A DNA stretch of 56,614 nt from an uncultured Oscillospiraceae bacterium (lineage in GTDB: Bacteria; Bacillota; Clostridia; Oscillospirales; Oscillospiraceae). The DNA is taken from NCBI GenBank assembly GCA_944385365.1, contig CALWWW010000004.1, positions 71,297 through 127,910 of the forward strand, given 5' to 3'. Of this stretch, positions 26,985-35,687 are shown in pieces (position 1 is the stretch's first letter; every line of letters starts with the position of its first letter). The notes under the pieces were generated by a model, which saw only the letters and a list, made by a program, of their open reading frames with translations, was not told where the DNA came from and did no database searches. Position numbers and translations under genes: made by a program.

Positions 26985-28124
26985 ATGAAAATGGACATCA
27001 ACGAGCTGGTGCTGCAAATGACGTACGCCGCCGCCCAGGTGGCACAGAGCACCCTGCCCCAGACCCAGGAACCGACCCGTACAGAGGACGGCAAGAGCTT
27101 CCAGAATCTGCTGGAGGAAAAGCGGACGGAACGGGAGACCAAGACGACTGAAACGTCCGCGGCCACCACGCAGACGGCCCAGCAGAGCCAGACCGCAGCC
27201 AGCGGCACCCCTGTCATGCAGCAGCTGGCAGCCATGGTGACCGATACGGCGGTGATTCCCGCTGTGGTCAATACGGCCATGCCGGTTTCCGACGGTGAGG
27301 CGGCTGTGGAGGCTGTGACAATGGTTTCGACGGCCATGCCGGAGACGGTGGTCCAGGAGACCCTGCCCGAGCAAACTGCCCTGCCCCAGATGCAGGCTAC
27401 GGTGGAGACACCGGCCCCGGAAGCAACGGCCCAGCCGGTGGCGCTTCCGACGGCGGAGCCCCAGCAGGAAGCTGCGGAAGCGCCGGTGGATGCGGAGACG
27501 CTGGTCACTGCGAAAGCTGCGCCGGAGACGGAGGCCCAGAACCTTTCGGTTCCGGATGAGGTCCAGGTCACAGTGGAGCAGGACGCCGCACCGGTTCGGA
27601 AACAGGAGCAGGACGTGGACGAGACGGCGGTACAGACCGACGGCCTGTCGAAACCCCTCTTTGAAGACGCGGAGGCCATGCCCCAGCGGGTAGGTGACGC
27701 CCCGGTGGTGGACACGGAGAGCGGCGATCTGGAAGCCAAGCTGGCCACCAAGCTGAACGAAGCGCTGTCCAAGGGCAGCCAGCGGGTGGAAATCCGCCTG
27801 ACGCCTGAGAACCTGGGCCGCGTGGTCATTGAGATGCAGCGGAACCCGGAGGGCGTGCTGCAGGTGGTACTCCACACGGAGAACAGCCAGGCAGCCAAGC
27901 TCCTCAGCGAGCATTCCGGCGCCCTGGGACTGATGCTGCAAAATACCCAGCACACGGAAGTGCGGGTGGAGGTGCAGCAGTCTCAGCAGAACCAGCATTC
28001 CCAGCAGCAGCCGGATCAGAACGGCAGCCAGGGCCGGGAGCAGCAGCAACAGCAGCAGCGCCGGCAGCAGGCAGACCCGGAGCGGTTCCTGCAGCAGCTG
28101 CGTTTGGGCCTGCTTCCTACATAA
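26985..28124 (+). CDS. fliK: Flagellar hook-length control protein FliK
   Basis: 379 residues. A long, low-complexity Thr/Ala/Pro/Glu/Gln region (about 35-230) is followed by the Flg_hook domain (about 245-330: RVEIRLTPENLGRVVIEMQ, VVLHTENSQAAKLLSEHSGAL) and a very Gln-rich tail. FliK measures the hook and switches export specificity through FlhB. The start at 26985 is chosen because AAGGAGG (26970-26976) lies eight bases upstream; an in-frame GTG at 26976 overlaps that site. Confidence 0.93.
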   Translation: MKMDINELVLQMTYAAAQVAQSTLPQTQEPTRTEDGKSFQNLLEEKRTERETKTTETSAATTQTAQQSQTAASGTPVMQQLAAMVTDTAVIPAVVNTAMPVSDGEAAVEAVTMVSTAMPETVVQETLPEQTALPQMQATVETPAPEATAQPVALPTAEPQQEAAEAPVDAETLVTAKAAPETEAQNLSVPDEVQVTVEQDAAPVRKQEQDVDETAVQTDGLSKPLFEDAEAMPQRVGDAPVVDTESGDLEAKLATKLNEALSKGSQRVEIRLTPENLGRVVIEMQRNPEGVLQVVLHTENSQAAKLLSEHSGALGLMLQNTQHTEVRVEVQQSQQNQHSQQQPDQNGSQGREQQQQQQRRQQADPERFLQQLRLGLLPT

Positions 28125-28152
28125 GCACTCTGAGAAAGAAGGCTGACAGCAT

Positions 28153-28776
28153 ATGGATACAGAATTTATGCCCATGACTCTGACGGGCTTATCGGCCCAG
28201 AGCCGGGCGCAGAACGCCAAAACCAATGCCACCGATTACAGCGAGCTGGAAAAACTGGGCATCAACATTAAGGATGAGGACGACCAGTTCGGCCTCAACT
28301 TTGAAGACTTTTTGCAGCTGATGGTCCAGCAGCTCCAGAATCAGACCATGGATAACACGGCGGATACCGGCGAGATGCTGAACCAGATGGTACAGATGTC
28401 CACGGTGCAGATGCTCTCCTCGGTTCAGGACAGCATGGAGGCATTGATCAACGCCAGTTCCCTCAGCTATGCGGCTTCCCTGGTGGGCAAGACCGTCACC
28501 GTGGGTAAGCTGGATGACGAAGGCAATCTCCAGGAAGTGGTGGGCAAGGTCACCGGTACCGGCACCTACCAGGGCGCGTTTGTCATTTTCCTGGATGACA
28601 ACGAAATGTATTACCTCAACGACATCATGGCTGTGGGTACCCTGCCCGATCTGCCTGAGGAACCCGAGGAGCCCACAGACCCGACGGACCCCACCGATCC
28701 GACGGAGCCTACGGACCCGGCGAACCCCGGTGAAGGCGAAGGGGAAACCGATCCGACGGCGATGAGTCTGCACTGA
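28153..28776 (+). CDS. flgD: Flagellar hook capping/assembly protein FlgD
   Basis: 207 residues. The conserved N-terminal scaffold (FEDFLQLMVQQLQNQTMDNTADTGEMLNQMVQMSTVQ) and a short beta domain (SLVGKTVTV ... VFLDDNEMYYLNDI) identify FlgD, the cap under which hook subunits assemble. An unusual C-terminal tail of about 40 residues contains repeats of Pro-Thr-Asp and Gly/Glu. It lies between fliK and flgE, as expected. Confidence 0.93.
   Translation: MDTEFMPMTLTGLSAQSRAQNAKTNATDYSELEKLGINIKDEDDQFGLNFEDFLQLMVQQLQNQTMDNTADTGEMLNQMVQMSTVQMLSSVQDSMEALINASSLSYAASLVGKTVTVGKLDDEGNLQEVVGKVTGTGTYQGAFVIFLDDNEMYYLNDIMAVGTLPDLPEEPEEPTDPTDPTDPTEPTDPANPGEGEGETDPTAMSLH
28670..28730 (+). repeat. Short tandem repeat coding for the Pro-Thr-Asp tail of FlgD
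   Basis: Nine-base units of the type CCSACGGAC (Pro-Thr-Asp/Glu) repeat about six times near the end of flgD. Such tracts can vary in copy number by slippage without shifting the frame. Confidence 0.6.
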
Positions 28777-28812
28777 GGCGGATCATTACAATTTCAGGAG
28801 GGAGGCGGTCCC

Positions 28813-29184
28813 ATGATCGACCGTATTGAACGGCTTACACCGGTCTCGGGACAGAAGTCCGTCTCCGGCAGCCAAAGCGGCGACGCCTTTGCATCGGCCC
28901 TCCGGCAGGAACTGGAGCGGACCCAACAGCAGACGGTGGCCTTTTCCAAGCACGCCATGGCGCGGGCGGAGGAACGGGGCATCGAGGTGACGCCCCATCT
29001 CATCGAGCGGCTCAGTGATTCCGTGGCCCGGGCGGAAGCCAAAGGGGCCACCAATATTCTGGCCCTGGACCGGAGCCTGGCCTTTATCATCAACGTACCC
29101 AATGGCCGGGTGATTACCACCATGTCCCAGGATGAGATGAAAGACAACATATTTACCAATATCGACGGTGCCGTGATCCTGTAA
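28813..29184 (+). CDS. Flagellar operon protein (TIGR02530-type)
   Basis: 123 residues. FSKHAMARAEERGIEVTPHLIERLSDSVARAEAKGATNILALDRSLAFIINVPNGRVIT and NIFTNIDGAVIL match the small uncharacterised protein found between flgD and flgE in many Firmicutes. The molecular role is not established; the fixed position suggests a hook-assembly function. GGAGGGAGG precedes the ATG. Confidence 0.82.
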   Translation: MIDRIERLTPVSGQKSVSGSQSGDAFASALRQELERTQQQTVAFSKHAMARAEERGIEVTPHLIERLSDSVARAEAKGATNILALDRSLAFIINVPNGRVITTMSQDEMKDNIFTNIDGAVIL

Positions 29185-29282
29185 CACAGAGGGCAGGACC
29201 GCAAGGATGCCCTGGGGGCGTATCCGAATGATACGGCCCCGGCGGCCCGTCGAGCGGCAATCAAAGAAGGAGATTTCATACT

Positions 29283-30386
29283 ATGGCTTTGTCAGGTGCT
29301 ATGAGCACAGGTATTTCCGGCATGAAAGCCCAAATGGATGCATTGAACGTGGTGGGCAACAATGTGGCCAATGTCAACACCTACGGCTATAAGCCCGGCC
29401 GCGTTACGTTCCGTGAGAGTATTTATTCCACGGCGTCCGGCGGGTCTGATGGCAATGACGTCAGTGGCGGTACCAATCCGCTCCAATATGGTTACGGCTG
29501 CAGCATTTCCACGGTGGATTTGGATATGTCCTCCATGAACCTGGAGCCCACCGGCGTCAACGGCGACGTGGCCATCCAGGGCGACGGCTTCTTTATGGTG
29601 GGCCCCAAGACGGAGGAGGGAACGATTACTGATCCGAAGAAGCTGTCCTTGAGCCGTTACGGCGACTTTGAATTTGATGCCAATGGCTATCTTGTGGACG
29701 GCCGCGGCAACATTGTGTATGGTTTTGTTACCTGCAATGTAGACAATGGCGGTAAGGCAACTACGCCCGGCCTCAACGGCACGGACACCAGTACGCAGTT
29801 GGTACCCATTCGCCTGCCTTTAGCAGCAGGGGGTACCGGAACAGCAGGACAGCCGGGCTATATTGCGCCGGGCACGGCAGTGTATCCTGGTGTTGTAACA
29901 GATGCGGGCACAAATACCTACACGGGCGGTGCAGTGGCGACAAGTGACAAGTGTATTGTTGCCACCAATGTGAGCATCGGCAAGGATGGCAAGATTTCCT
30001 GCATCAACGGTAAGACCGGTGAGGTTGTGGATGTGGGCTACATCGCTTTGGCCAGCGTTGCCAATCCCGGCGGCTTGACCCACATGAGCGATTCCTATTA
30101 TAAGGCGATGGATGGCTGCGGCGATATGAGCATCAGCTGTGCAGACGGCGCACTGGCAGGAAAATATCTGAACAATGCAAATGCCGGCGATGCAGACGCG
30201 ACGATGGAGAATATGCTGGGTGAAGGCGGGGCAAAGCTGATGCCCGGCTTCCTGGAGGCTTCCGGCACGGACCTGGCGACGGAGTTTGCCAACATGATCA
30301 TTTATCAGAGAGGCTATCAGGCCAATACCCGTATCATCACTGTTACCGACACCATGCTTGAAGAGCTGGTCAACATCAAACGATAA
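29283..30386 (+). CDS. flgE: Flagellar hook protein FlgE
   Basis: 367 residues. The N-terminal rod/hook motif (GAMSTGISGMKAQMDALNVVGNNVANVNTYGYK), the GDVAIQGDGFFMVG motif and the C-terminal helix (SGTDLATEFANMIIYQRGYQANTRIITVTDTMLEELVNI) define FlgE. The middle (about 145-240) is Gly/Thr-rich and slightly A+T-richer, like the surface-exposed parts of flagellin. An AAGGAG site precedes the ATG after a 98-base gap. Confidence 0.94.
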   Translation: MALSGAMSTGISGMKAQMDALNVVGNNVANVNTYGYKPGRVTFRESIYSTASGGSDGNDVSGGTNPLQYGYGCSISTVDLDMSSMNLEPTGVNGDVAIQGDGFFMVGPKTEEGTITDPKKLSLSRYGDFEFDANGYLVDGRGNIVYGFVTCNVDNGGKATTPGLNGTDTSTQLVPIRLPLAAGGTGTAGQPGYIAPGTAVYPGVVTDAGTNTYTGGAVATSDKCIVATNVSIGKDGKISCINGKTGEVVDVGYIALASVANPGGLTHMSDSYYKAMDGCGDMSISCADGALAGKYLNNANAGDADATMENMLGEGGAKLMPGFLEASGTDLATEFANMIIYQRGYQANTRIITVTDTMLEELVNIKR

Positions 30387-30447
30387 GTTATAGGCTAAAG
30401 GCACCGGCGGGCTGACGCTCGCCGGTCCAGAGGGGAAAGGGAACGAC

Positions 30448-30666
30448 ATGATCGTACTGCAGAAGATGAACGGCGAACGGTTTGTGCTCAACCACAATCA
30501 AATCGAGTATATCGAACTGATCCCGGAAAGCAAAATCGTTATGATGAACCGTGACTACTACATCGTGAAGGATACGGTGGAGGAAATCATCCACAAAATC
30601 GCGGAATACAACGCAAAAGTGCAGGATATCCGCCGGGAGATTTCGATCAACGATTTCCGCGTATAA
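30448..30666 (+). CDS. flbD: FlbD/SwrD family protein
   Basis: 72 residues. MIVLQKMNGERFVLNHNQIEYIELIPESKIVMMNRDYYIVKDTVEEIIHKI is typical of the FlbD/SwrD family located between flgE and motA. In B. subtilis SwrD raises motor torque and is needed for swarming. The location next to the stator genes fits that role. Confidence 0.9.
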   Translation: MIVLQKMNGERFVLNHNQIEYIELIPESKIVMMNRDYYIVKDTVEEIIHKIAEYNAKVQDIRREISINDFRV

Positions 30667-30701
30667 GCGTTTCTGCGGCGTATTAAAGAAGGTAGTTGGA
30701 T

Positions 30702-31535
30702 ATGAACATAGTATATTTGATTGGCCTGCTGTTAGCGTTTTTCTTTGTGTTGTTCGGCATCACCGTGGATTTGAATGCCGAGAAGGTTATAGACTTCGGA
30801 CAGCTGATACGTTTTTTTGACCTGGCCAGTGTTCTGATTGTTATCGGCGGCACTCTTGCCGTGGTTGTGGCCTGCTATCCCAAGCAGGTGCGGTCCATGT
30901 TCAAGCACTTCCGCATTATGCTGGGCGCAAAGACGTTTAATCCGGAGAAATATATTGACGAGCTGGTGGAACTGGCGCAGATTGCCCGTAAAAACGGCCT
31001 GCTGGCGCTGGAAGAGCGAGCAAATGCCCAGACGGACCCCTTCTTCAAGCAGGCGATTATGCTGATTGTCGACGCTACGGACCCTGAACGCGTTCGGAAC
31101 ATTCTTACCAATGATATTGAGCAGACATCGGCCCGTCACCAGGAAGTCATAGCCATGTATGATCGCGGCGCCGGCGCCGCGCCGGCATTTGGTATGATCG
31201 GTACGCTGGTCGGTCTGATCAAAATGCTTTACGGCCTGGACGGCGCAGATATGAGCAGCCTGGGCCCCAACATGGGCGTTGCGTTGATTACAACTTTTTA
31301 CGGTTCCATTATGGCCCACGTTGTGTTTACTCCTATTGCCACCAACTTGTCCGCCCGTGACGAAGAGGAAATTATTTGCCGGGAGATTATTCTGGAGGGC
31401 ATTATGGCTATCCAGTCCGGTGAAAATCCCAAGTATCTCCGCGAGAGACTGCTGACCTTTATGCAGCAGAAAAACCGCGATGGTTCGGGAGATAAAGGCA
31501 AAGGCAAGGGTAAGGGCAAGGGAAGCGAAGAATAA
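30702..31535 (+). CDS. motA: Flagellar motor stator protein MotA
   Basis: 277 residues with four membrane helices and the MotA/TolQ fold (GGTLAVVVACYPKQVRSMFKHF; AAPAFGMIGTLVGLIKMLYGLDGADMSSLGPNMGVALITTFYGSI). It forms the proton or sodium channel with MotB and pushes FliG. The start at 30702 is preferred to TTG at 30696 because AAAGAAGG lies nine bases before it. The C-terminus ends in a run of alternating Gly and Lys, a highly basic tail not typical of the family. Confidence 0.95.
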   Translation: MNIVYLIGLLLAFFFVLFGITVDLNAEKVIDFGQLIRFFDLASVLIVIGGTLAVVVACYPKQVRSMFKHFRIMLGAKTFNPEKYIDELVELAQIARKNGLLALEERANAQTDPFFKQAIMLIVDATDPERVRNILTNDIEQTSARHQEVIAMYDRGAGAAPAFGMIGTLVGLIKMLYGLDGADMSSLGPNMGVALITTFYGSIMAHVVFTPIATNLSARDEEEIICREIILEGIMAIQSGENPKYLRERLLTFMQQKNRDGSGDKGKGKGKGKGSEE

Positions 31536-31570
31536 ACGGATTGTCTTGACCATATAAGGAGATGGACCCA

Positions 31571-32395
31571 ATGAAACGGAACAAAAAGGGCGGAGGCGGC
31601 GCCAACTGGATGGACACCTACGGCGATATGGTGACCTTGCTGCTGTGCTTCTTTGTTATGCTCTATTCCATGTCCAGAATGGATGAAAATAAATGGATTG
31701 CTCTGGTGCAGTCTTTCAACCCGGATTATGCGGTGGATGAGCCGTCGCAGATTGTTGTGGGCGGCGGAATTGCCAATGAGCCGGTGACAGATTTGCCGTC
31801 GGGGCTGACCGAGGAACAGGTGGAGGAGGCGTTGGAGACACTGTATCTCTCTATGGCGGAGACAGTCTCTTCCGCAGGCCTTCAGGACATGGTCAGTCTC
31901 AGCAAGGGCAGCGGCTATGTATTCATCTCCTTTGACGATACTATATTTTTTGACGGCGACAGCTATGTGCTCAAGGACGGCGGCAAAGCCATTCTCGATC
32001 AGATCGCTGTCCCGCTGGCGGAGGCCAGTGAGTCCATTAACGAAATCCGCGTCCTGGGCCATACGGCGCAGGCTTCGCCGGACCGGCCCAACTATGTGGA
32101 TGCGGACCGGTTCCTTTCCTCGAACCGGGCTACTGTGGTGACCATTTATCTTCAGGAGAAGAATATCATTGATCCGGCGCGGCTGGTCAGTGTGGGCTAC
32201 GGTCAGTGGCGGCCCATTGCCGACAACGGCAACGTTGAAGGGCGGGCGCAAAACCGCCGGGTGGAGTTGATCATCAGCGGTATGCAGCCCGACAGCACCG
32301 AAGGGGACAGTTTGACGCAGTATTACACCATGCGTGACGAAGATGCGGTCAACGTCACGGAGGAAACTGCTTCGCAGGCAATTCCTACGCCTTGA
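31571..32395 (+). CDS. motB: Flagellar motor stator protein MotB
   Basis: 274 residues. One N-terminal membrane helix carries the ion-binding Asp (D19 in YGDMVTLLLCFF). The OmpA-like peptidoglycan-binding domain follows (IRVLGHTAQASPDRPNYVDADRFLSSNRATVV ... GRAQNRRVELIISG). It anchors the stator to the wall. The start at 31571 has AAGGAG nine bases upstream; the ATG at 31562 would touch that site. Confidence 0.95.
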   Translation: MKRNKKGGGGANWMDTYGDMVTLLLCFFVMLYSMSRMDENKWIALVQSFNPDYAVDEPSQIVVGGGIANEPVTDLPSGLTEEQVEEALETLYLSMAETVSSAGLQDMVSLSKGSGYVFISFDDTIFFDGDSYVLKDGGKAILDQIAVPLAEASESINEIRVLGHTAQASPDRPNYVDADRFLSSNRATVVTIYLQEKNIIDPARLVSVGYGQWRPIADNGNVEGRAQNRRVELIISGMQPDSTEGDSLTQYYTMRDEDAVNVTEETASQAIPTP

Positions 32396-32444
32396 GAGGA
32401 ATGCAGGGCAAACGTGGACCGTTGTCCCATAGGGAGGTAACAAC

Positions 32445-33455
32445 ATGGCAGAGGTTCTGTCGCAGAGCCAAATCGACGCATTGCTCAGCGCCGCACGAAG
32501 CGGAGAGATGGATCTGTCCGCTTCGGCGGAAAAGAACGAAAAAAAATATCGAAAATATGACTTTTACAGCCCGAGAAAGTTTACCAAAGACCGGCTGAAA
32601 ATGCTCAATGGCATCTTTGAGAACTATACCAGGCTCATCAATTCCCGTATCAATGCACAGCTGCACACCACCTGTGAGATACAGGTGGAATCGGTGGAAG
32701 AGCAGCGCTACTACGAGTTTTCCAACGGCCTGTCGGAAGGAGATGTGCTGGCGCTGTCAGATGTCTGTGTAGAACAGCGCGCCGAACCCGATGCACAGCC
32801 GGTGCTGTTCCATTACACCACCACCTTGATGCTCAGCATGATGGACCGCCTCATGGGCGGCGATGGAGACTTGGGCAACAAGATTTCCGGCGGCTATACG
32901 ATGACCAATCTGGAGCTGAAGCTCTATGAGAGCATGGTCAAGGATATGATTACACCGTTGGGCAGCAGCTGGGAAAACTACGTCGATCTGGACTTTCAGT
33001 ACCGCAGGGTGGAAACCAACCCCACACTGGTACAGCTGATTGGTCTGGATGAGACGGTGGTCATAGTCGGCATCAACATCCGGTTTTCCAACTGTGAGGG
33101 ACGGCTGAACATCTGTCTGCCGGGCCTGACGCTGACCAACATCTTCACCCGGATTGTGGCGGCCAACCAAACAGGCCGCGGCAGCGGCGAAGACAATCGC
33201 CAGGAGATCATGGATATTCTGCGGGATTCGGAGTTGGATGTGGTGGCCGAGCTGGGACGGACCAAGCTGCAGCTGCAGGACATCTATTTCCTCCATGCGG
33301 GCGATGTGATCGATCTGGGACAGCCCGCATCGGGCACCATTCAGCTGTATGTGGGCAATGCGCCCTGGTTCAGCGGCAAGATCGGCACGCAGAACAAGAA
33401 TATGGCCGTGAAGATCATGGAGACCTATGACAATCAGGGAAGAAGGGAACAGTAG
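32445..33455 (+). CDS. fliM: Flagellar motor switch protein FliM
   Basis: 336 residues. The N-terminal CheY-P-binding peptide (EVLSQSQIDALLSA, residues 3-16), the CheC-like middle domain with GGYTMTNLELKLYESMVKDMI, and the C-terminal SpoA domain (VVAELGRTKLQLQDIYFLHAGDVIDLGQ) are all present. FliM receives CheY-P and controls the switch. The next gene, fliY, starts four bases after its stop. Confidence 0.97.
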   Translation: MAEVLSQSQIDALLSAARSGEMDLSASAEKNEKKYRKYDFYSPRKFTKDRLKMLNGIFENYTRLINSRINAQLHTTCEIQVESVEEQRYYEFSNGLSEGDVLALSDVCVEQRAEPDAQPVLFHYTTTLMLSMMDRLMGGDGDLGNKISGGYTMTNLELKLYESMVKDMITPLGSSWENYVDLDFQYRRVETNPTLVQLIGLDETVVIVGINIRFSNCEGRLNICLPGLTLTNIFTRIVAANQTGRGSGEDNRQEIMDILRDSELDVVAELGRTKLQLQDIYFLHAGDVIDLGQPASGTIQLYVGNAPWFSGKIGTQNKNMAVKIMETYDNQGRREQ

Positions 33456-33459
33456 GGCT

Positions 33460-34935
33460 ATGGAGCAGAACATATTTAGCGCAATGGAATTGGACGCCAT
33501 TGGCGAGGTCATGAATATCAGCCTGGGATCCTCGGCTACGGCGGTGTCCAATCTGTTGGACCATCGTGTGGATATCACAACGCCGTCGGCGTCGTTGGTG
33601 TCGGTGGAAGATTTCTCACTGGGCGCTTTGGAACCGGCTATCGCCGTGGAAATCAAGTATGTGTCCGGTCTGGAAGGCAGCAATATTATGCTGCTAAAGC
33701 GCGGCGACGTAAAGGTGATCGTGGATATTCTCATGGGCACGGAAATGTCCGATGAGGAGTTCGAGTTTAATGATCTGACCATCAGCGCCGTCTGCGAGGT
33801 CATGAATCAAATGATGGGCGCTTCGTCCACGGCCCTGTCGGATTTTCTGGGGCGGCCCGTTAACATCTCAACGCCGAAGTCCTACACCCTGGATGATTTG
33901 CCCACGTTCAAGGAGGAGCACTTCAAGGGCGTCAATGGTCCCCTGGTGGTGGTGCGCTTTATGCTGCGCATCGAAAATGTCCTCAACAGTGAATTTGTCA
34001 ACGTCATGTCCGTGGATTTGGCCCGGGAGTTGCTGAGCGGTTTTGGCATGGACTTCAGCAACATGTCGGAGTCTGCTGCTGCTCCGGCTCCCGCTGCAGA
34101 ACCTGCTGCGACGCCTGCCCCGGCTCCCGCGTCGGATTCCGGCGGCGTCCTGAGTCAGGAACAGATCGAACGCCTGATGGGCGGCGGCGGCGCAGCGCCT
34201 GCGCCTGCATCGGCACCGGCATCGGATTCCGGCGGTGTCCTGAGCCAGGAACAGATCGAACGCCTGATGGGCGGCGGCGGTGGCGCTGCCACACCGGCCC
34301 CCTCCCCTGCCCCAGCTCCGGCGGCATCCTCCGGCGGCACTTTGAGCCAGGAGGAGATCGAACGTCTGATGGGCGGCGGCGCAGCAGCAGCCCCGGCTCC
34401 GCAGCCGGCGGCAGCCCCGCAGCCCGCGGCGGCCCAGCCGGCCTATCAGCAGCCGGCAGCGGCGGCTTCGCAGCCCGTATACCAGCAGCCGGCGTATCCC
34501 CAGCCGGGCTATCCGCAGCCGATGTACCAGCAGCCCATGTATCAGCAGCCGGTTTATCAGCAGCCCATGTACCCCCAGCAGGAGCCCAAGGTCATCAGTG
34601 CCCGCCCCCTGCAGATGGAGCCGCTGGACGTGGCCCAGCAGATCGGCGAAGAGCAGGCCCAGAACCTGGAGCTCATCATGTCGGTTCCGCTGGAGGTATC
34701 GGTGGAAATCGGCCGCACAAGACGCAAGGTGGAGGACATCCTCACCTTCTCCAAGGGGTCCCTGGTGGTGCTGGACAAACTGGCCGGCGATCAGGTGGAC
34801 CTGTTTGTCAACGGGCTGTGCGTGGCCCGTGGCGATGTGGTAGTGGTAGACGACAACTTCGGCGTTCGTATCACCGAGGTGCTCCGCCAGCCGGGGCTGC
34901 TGAATTTGTCTGCAAATAATCCTCAGAAGAATTGA
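33460..34935 (+). CDS. fliY: Flagellar motor switch phosphatase FliY (CheC + FliN domains), with triplicated CheY-binding-like peptide
   Basis: 491 residues. The N-terminal CheC-like domain has two complete phosphatase motifs: D12-E16-N19-P42, and a second S-AVC-E-VM-N with Pro 23 residues on. The C-terminal FliN/SpoA domain is about residues 405-485 (SVPLEVSVEIGRTRRKVEDIL). B. subtilis FliY begins with a FliM-type CheY-binding peptide; here the protein starts directly with the CheC domain. Instead the long Pro/Ala/Gln/Tyr linker carries three copies of LSQEQIERLMGGG-like sequence, at residues 231-240, 261-270 and 295-304. The start at 33460 follows the fliM stop at once. Confidence 0.95.
   Translation: MEQNIFSAMELDAIGEVMNISLGSSATAVSNLLDHRVDITTPSASLVSVEDFSLGALEPAIAVEIKYVSGLEGSNIMLLKRGDVKVIVDILMGTEMSDEEFEFNDLTISAVCEVMNQMMGASSTALSDFLGRPVNISTPKSYTLDDLPTFKEEHFKGVNGPLVVVRFMLRIENVLNSEFVNVMSVDLARELLSGFGMDFSNMSESAAAPAPAAEPAATPAPAPASDSGGVLSQEQIERLMGGGGAAPAPASAPASDSGGVLSQEQIERLMGGGGGAATPAPSPAPAPAASSGGTLSQEEIERLMGGGAAAAPAPQPAAAPQPAAAQPAYQQPAAAASQPVYQQPAYPQPGYPQPMYQQPMYQQPVYQQPMYPQQEPKVISARPLQMEPLDVAQQIGEEQAQNLELIMSVPLEVSVEIGRTRRKVEDILTFSKGSLVVLDKLAGDQVDLFVNGLCVARGDVVVVDDNFGVRITEVLRQPGLLNLSANNPQKN
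34130..34395 (+). repeat. Tandem coding repeats in the fliY linker (CheY-binding-like peptides)
   Basis: Units 1 and 2 (motif Leu codons at 34150 and 34240) are spaced exactly 90 bases apart and are almost identical in DNA, pointing to a recent duplication. Unit 3 (Leu codon at 34342) is more diverged. Each encodes SGG-x-LSQEQIERLMGGG surrounded by Ala/Pro. Confidence 0.85.
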
Positions 34936-34953
34936 TAAAAAAGGATGGGAATT

Positions 34954-35319
34954 ATGGCCAAGATTATGATTGTTGACGATGCCGCATTTATGCGCAAGGT
35001 GATCCGCGACACCCTCTCCAAAAATGGGTATACCGATCTTCACGAAGCGGTGGACGGTGCGGACGCCGTGGAAAAGTACTTTGAGCTGAAGCCGGACCTG
35101 GTCCTCATGGACATCACGATGCCCAACATGGACGGCCTGGAGGCCCTGAAGGCCATTCGCGCCAAGGACAGCAATGCGAATATAGTAATGTGTTCTGCCA
35201 TGGGCCAGGAGGCCATGGTTGTGGAGGCCGTGCAGTCCGGTATCAAGGACTTTATCGTCAAGCCGTTTAAGGAGGATCGTCTCATGAAGGCCGTGACCTC
35301 CATCGTGGGCAATCCCTGA
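34954..35319 (+). CDS. cheY: Chemotaxis response regulator CheY
   Basis: A 121-residue single receiver domain with acidic pair D8-D9, phospho-acceptor D53 (VLMDITMPNMDG), the Ser/Thr switch residue in MCSAMGQ and the conserved Lys in IVKPFKEDR. CheY-P binds FliM, and probably FliY, to switch the motor. The start at 34954 has AAGGA eight bases upstream, so it is preferred to the ATG at 34945. The stop shares a base with fliO (TGATG). Confidence 0.96.
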   Translation: MAKIMIVDDAAFMRKVIRDTLSKNGYTDLHEAVDGADAVEKYFELKPDLVLMDITMPNMDGLEALKAIRAKDSNANIVMCSAMGQEAMVVEAVQSGIKDFIVKPFKEDRLMKAVTSIVGNP

Positions 35320-35681
35320 TGGGAGACGAACTGCTGACGCTGCTGGGCGCCGTGGTTACGGTGCTCCTGGTGATGGCGCTGGCTTATGGCTGCACCCGTC
35401 TGCTGGCGGGACGGCTGCCCGGTACCGTCACTGGCAGCGGTCAGCGGATTCGCATACTGGAAAGGGTCCCTATGGGCAAGGACAGCCATCTGCTGCTGGT
35501 AAAGCTGGGAGATACCTATCAGTTTTTGGGCGTGAGTCAGGGAACCGTAACCTGTTTACGGCAGGTGCCGTCGGAAGAGGCAGAGCACTGGGATCAAACT
35601 GGTGAAGATACCCGGACACTCGGTTTTCAGGCGGCACTTCGGCAGATCCTGGAGCAGAGGAAAAACAAGGGAGGACAGTGA
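35319..35681 (+). CDS. fliO: Flagellar export gate assembly protein FliO
   Basis: 120 residues. One N-terminal membrane helix (LLTLLGAVVTVLLVMALAYGCTRLL) is followed by a small cytoplasmic domain (IRILERVPMGKDSHLLLVKLGDTYQFLGVSQG), the usual FliO architecture. FliO helps assemble the FliP ring. The order cheY-fliO-fliP-fliQ-fliR is standard. The start overlaps the cheY stop. Confidence 0.88.
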   Translation: MGDELLTLLGAVVTVLLVMALAYGCTRLLAGRLPGTVTGSGQRIRILERVPMGKDSHLLLVKLGDTYQFLGVSQGTVTCLRQVPSEEAEHWDQTGEDTRTLGFQAALRQILEQRKNKGGQ

Positions 35682-35687
35682 GAAGCT

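Noticed and set aside
29185-29282. Regulatory RNA structure between the flagellar operon protein gene and flgE
   Set aside because: Short imperfect inverted repeats (CGTATC/GATACG) are visible, but the stem is only six bases and no known riboswitch pattern is recognised.
34130-34395. CRISPR-like or intergenic direct repeat
   Set aside because: The repeats lie in frame inside fliY, encode a conserved peptide, and have no unique spacers of uniform length.
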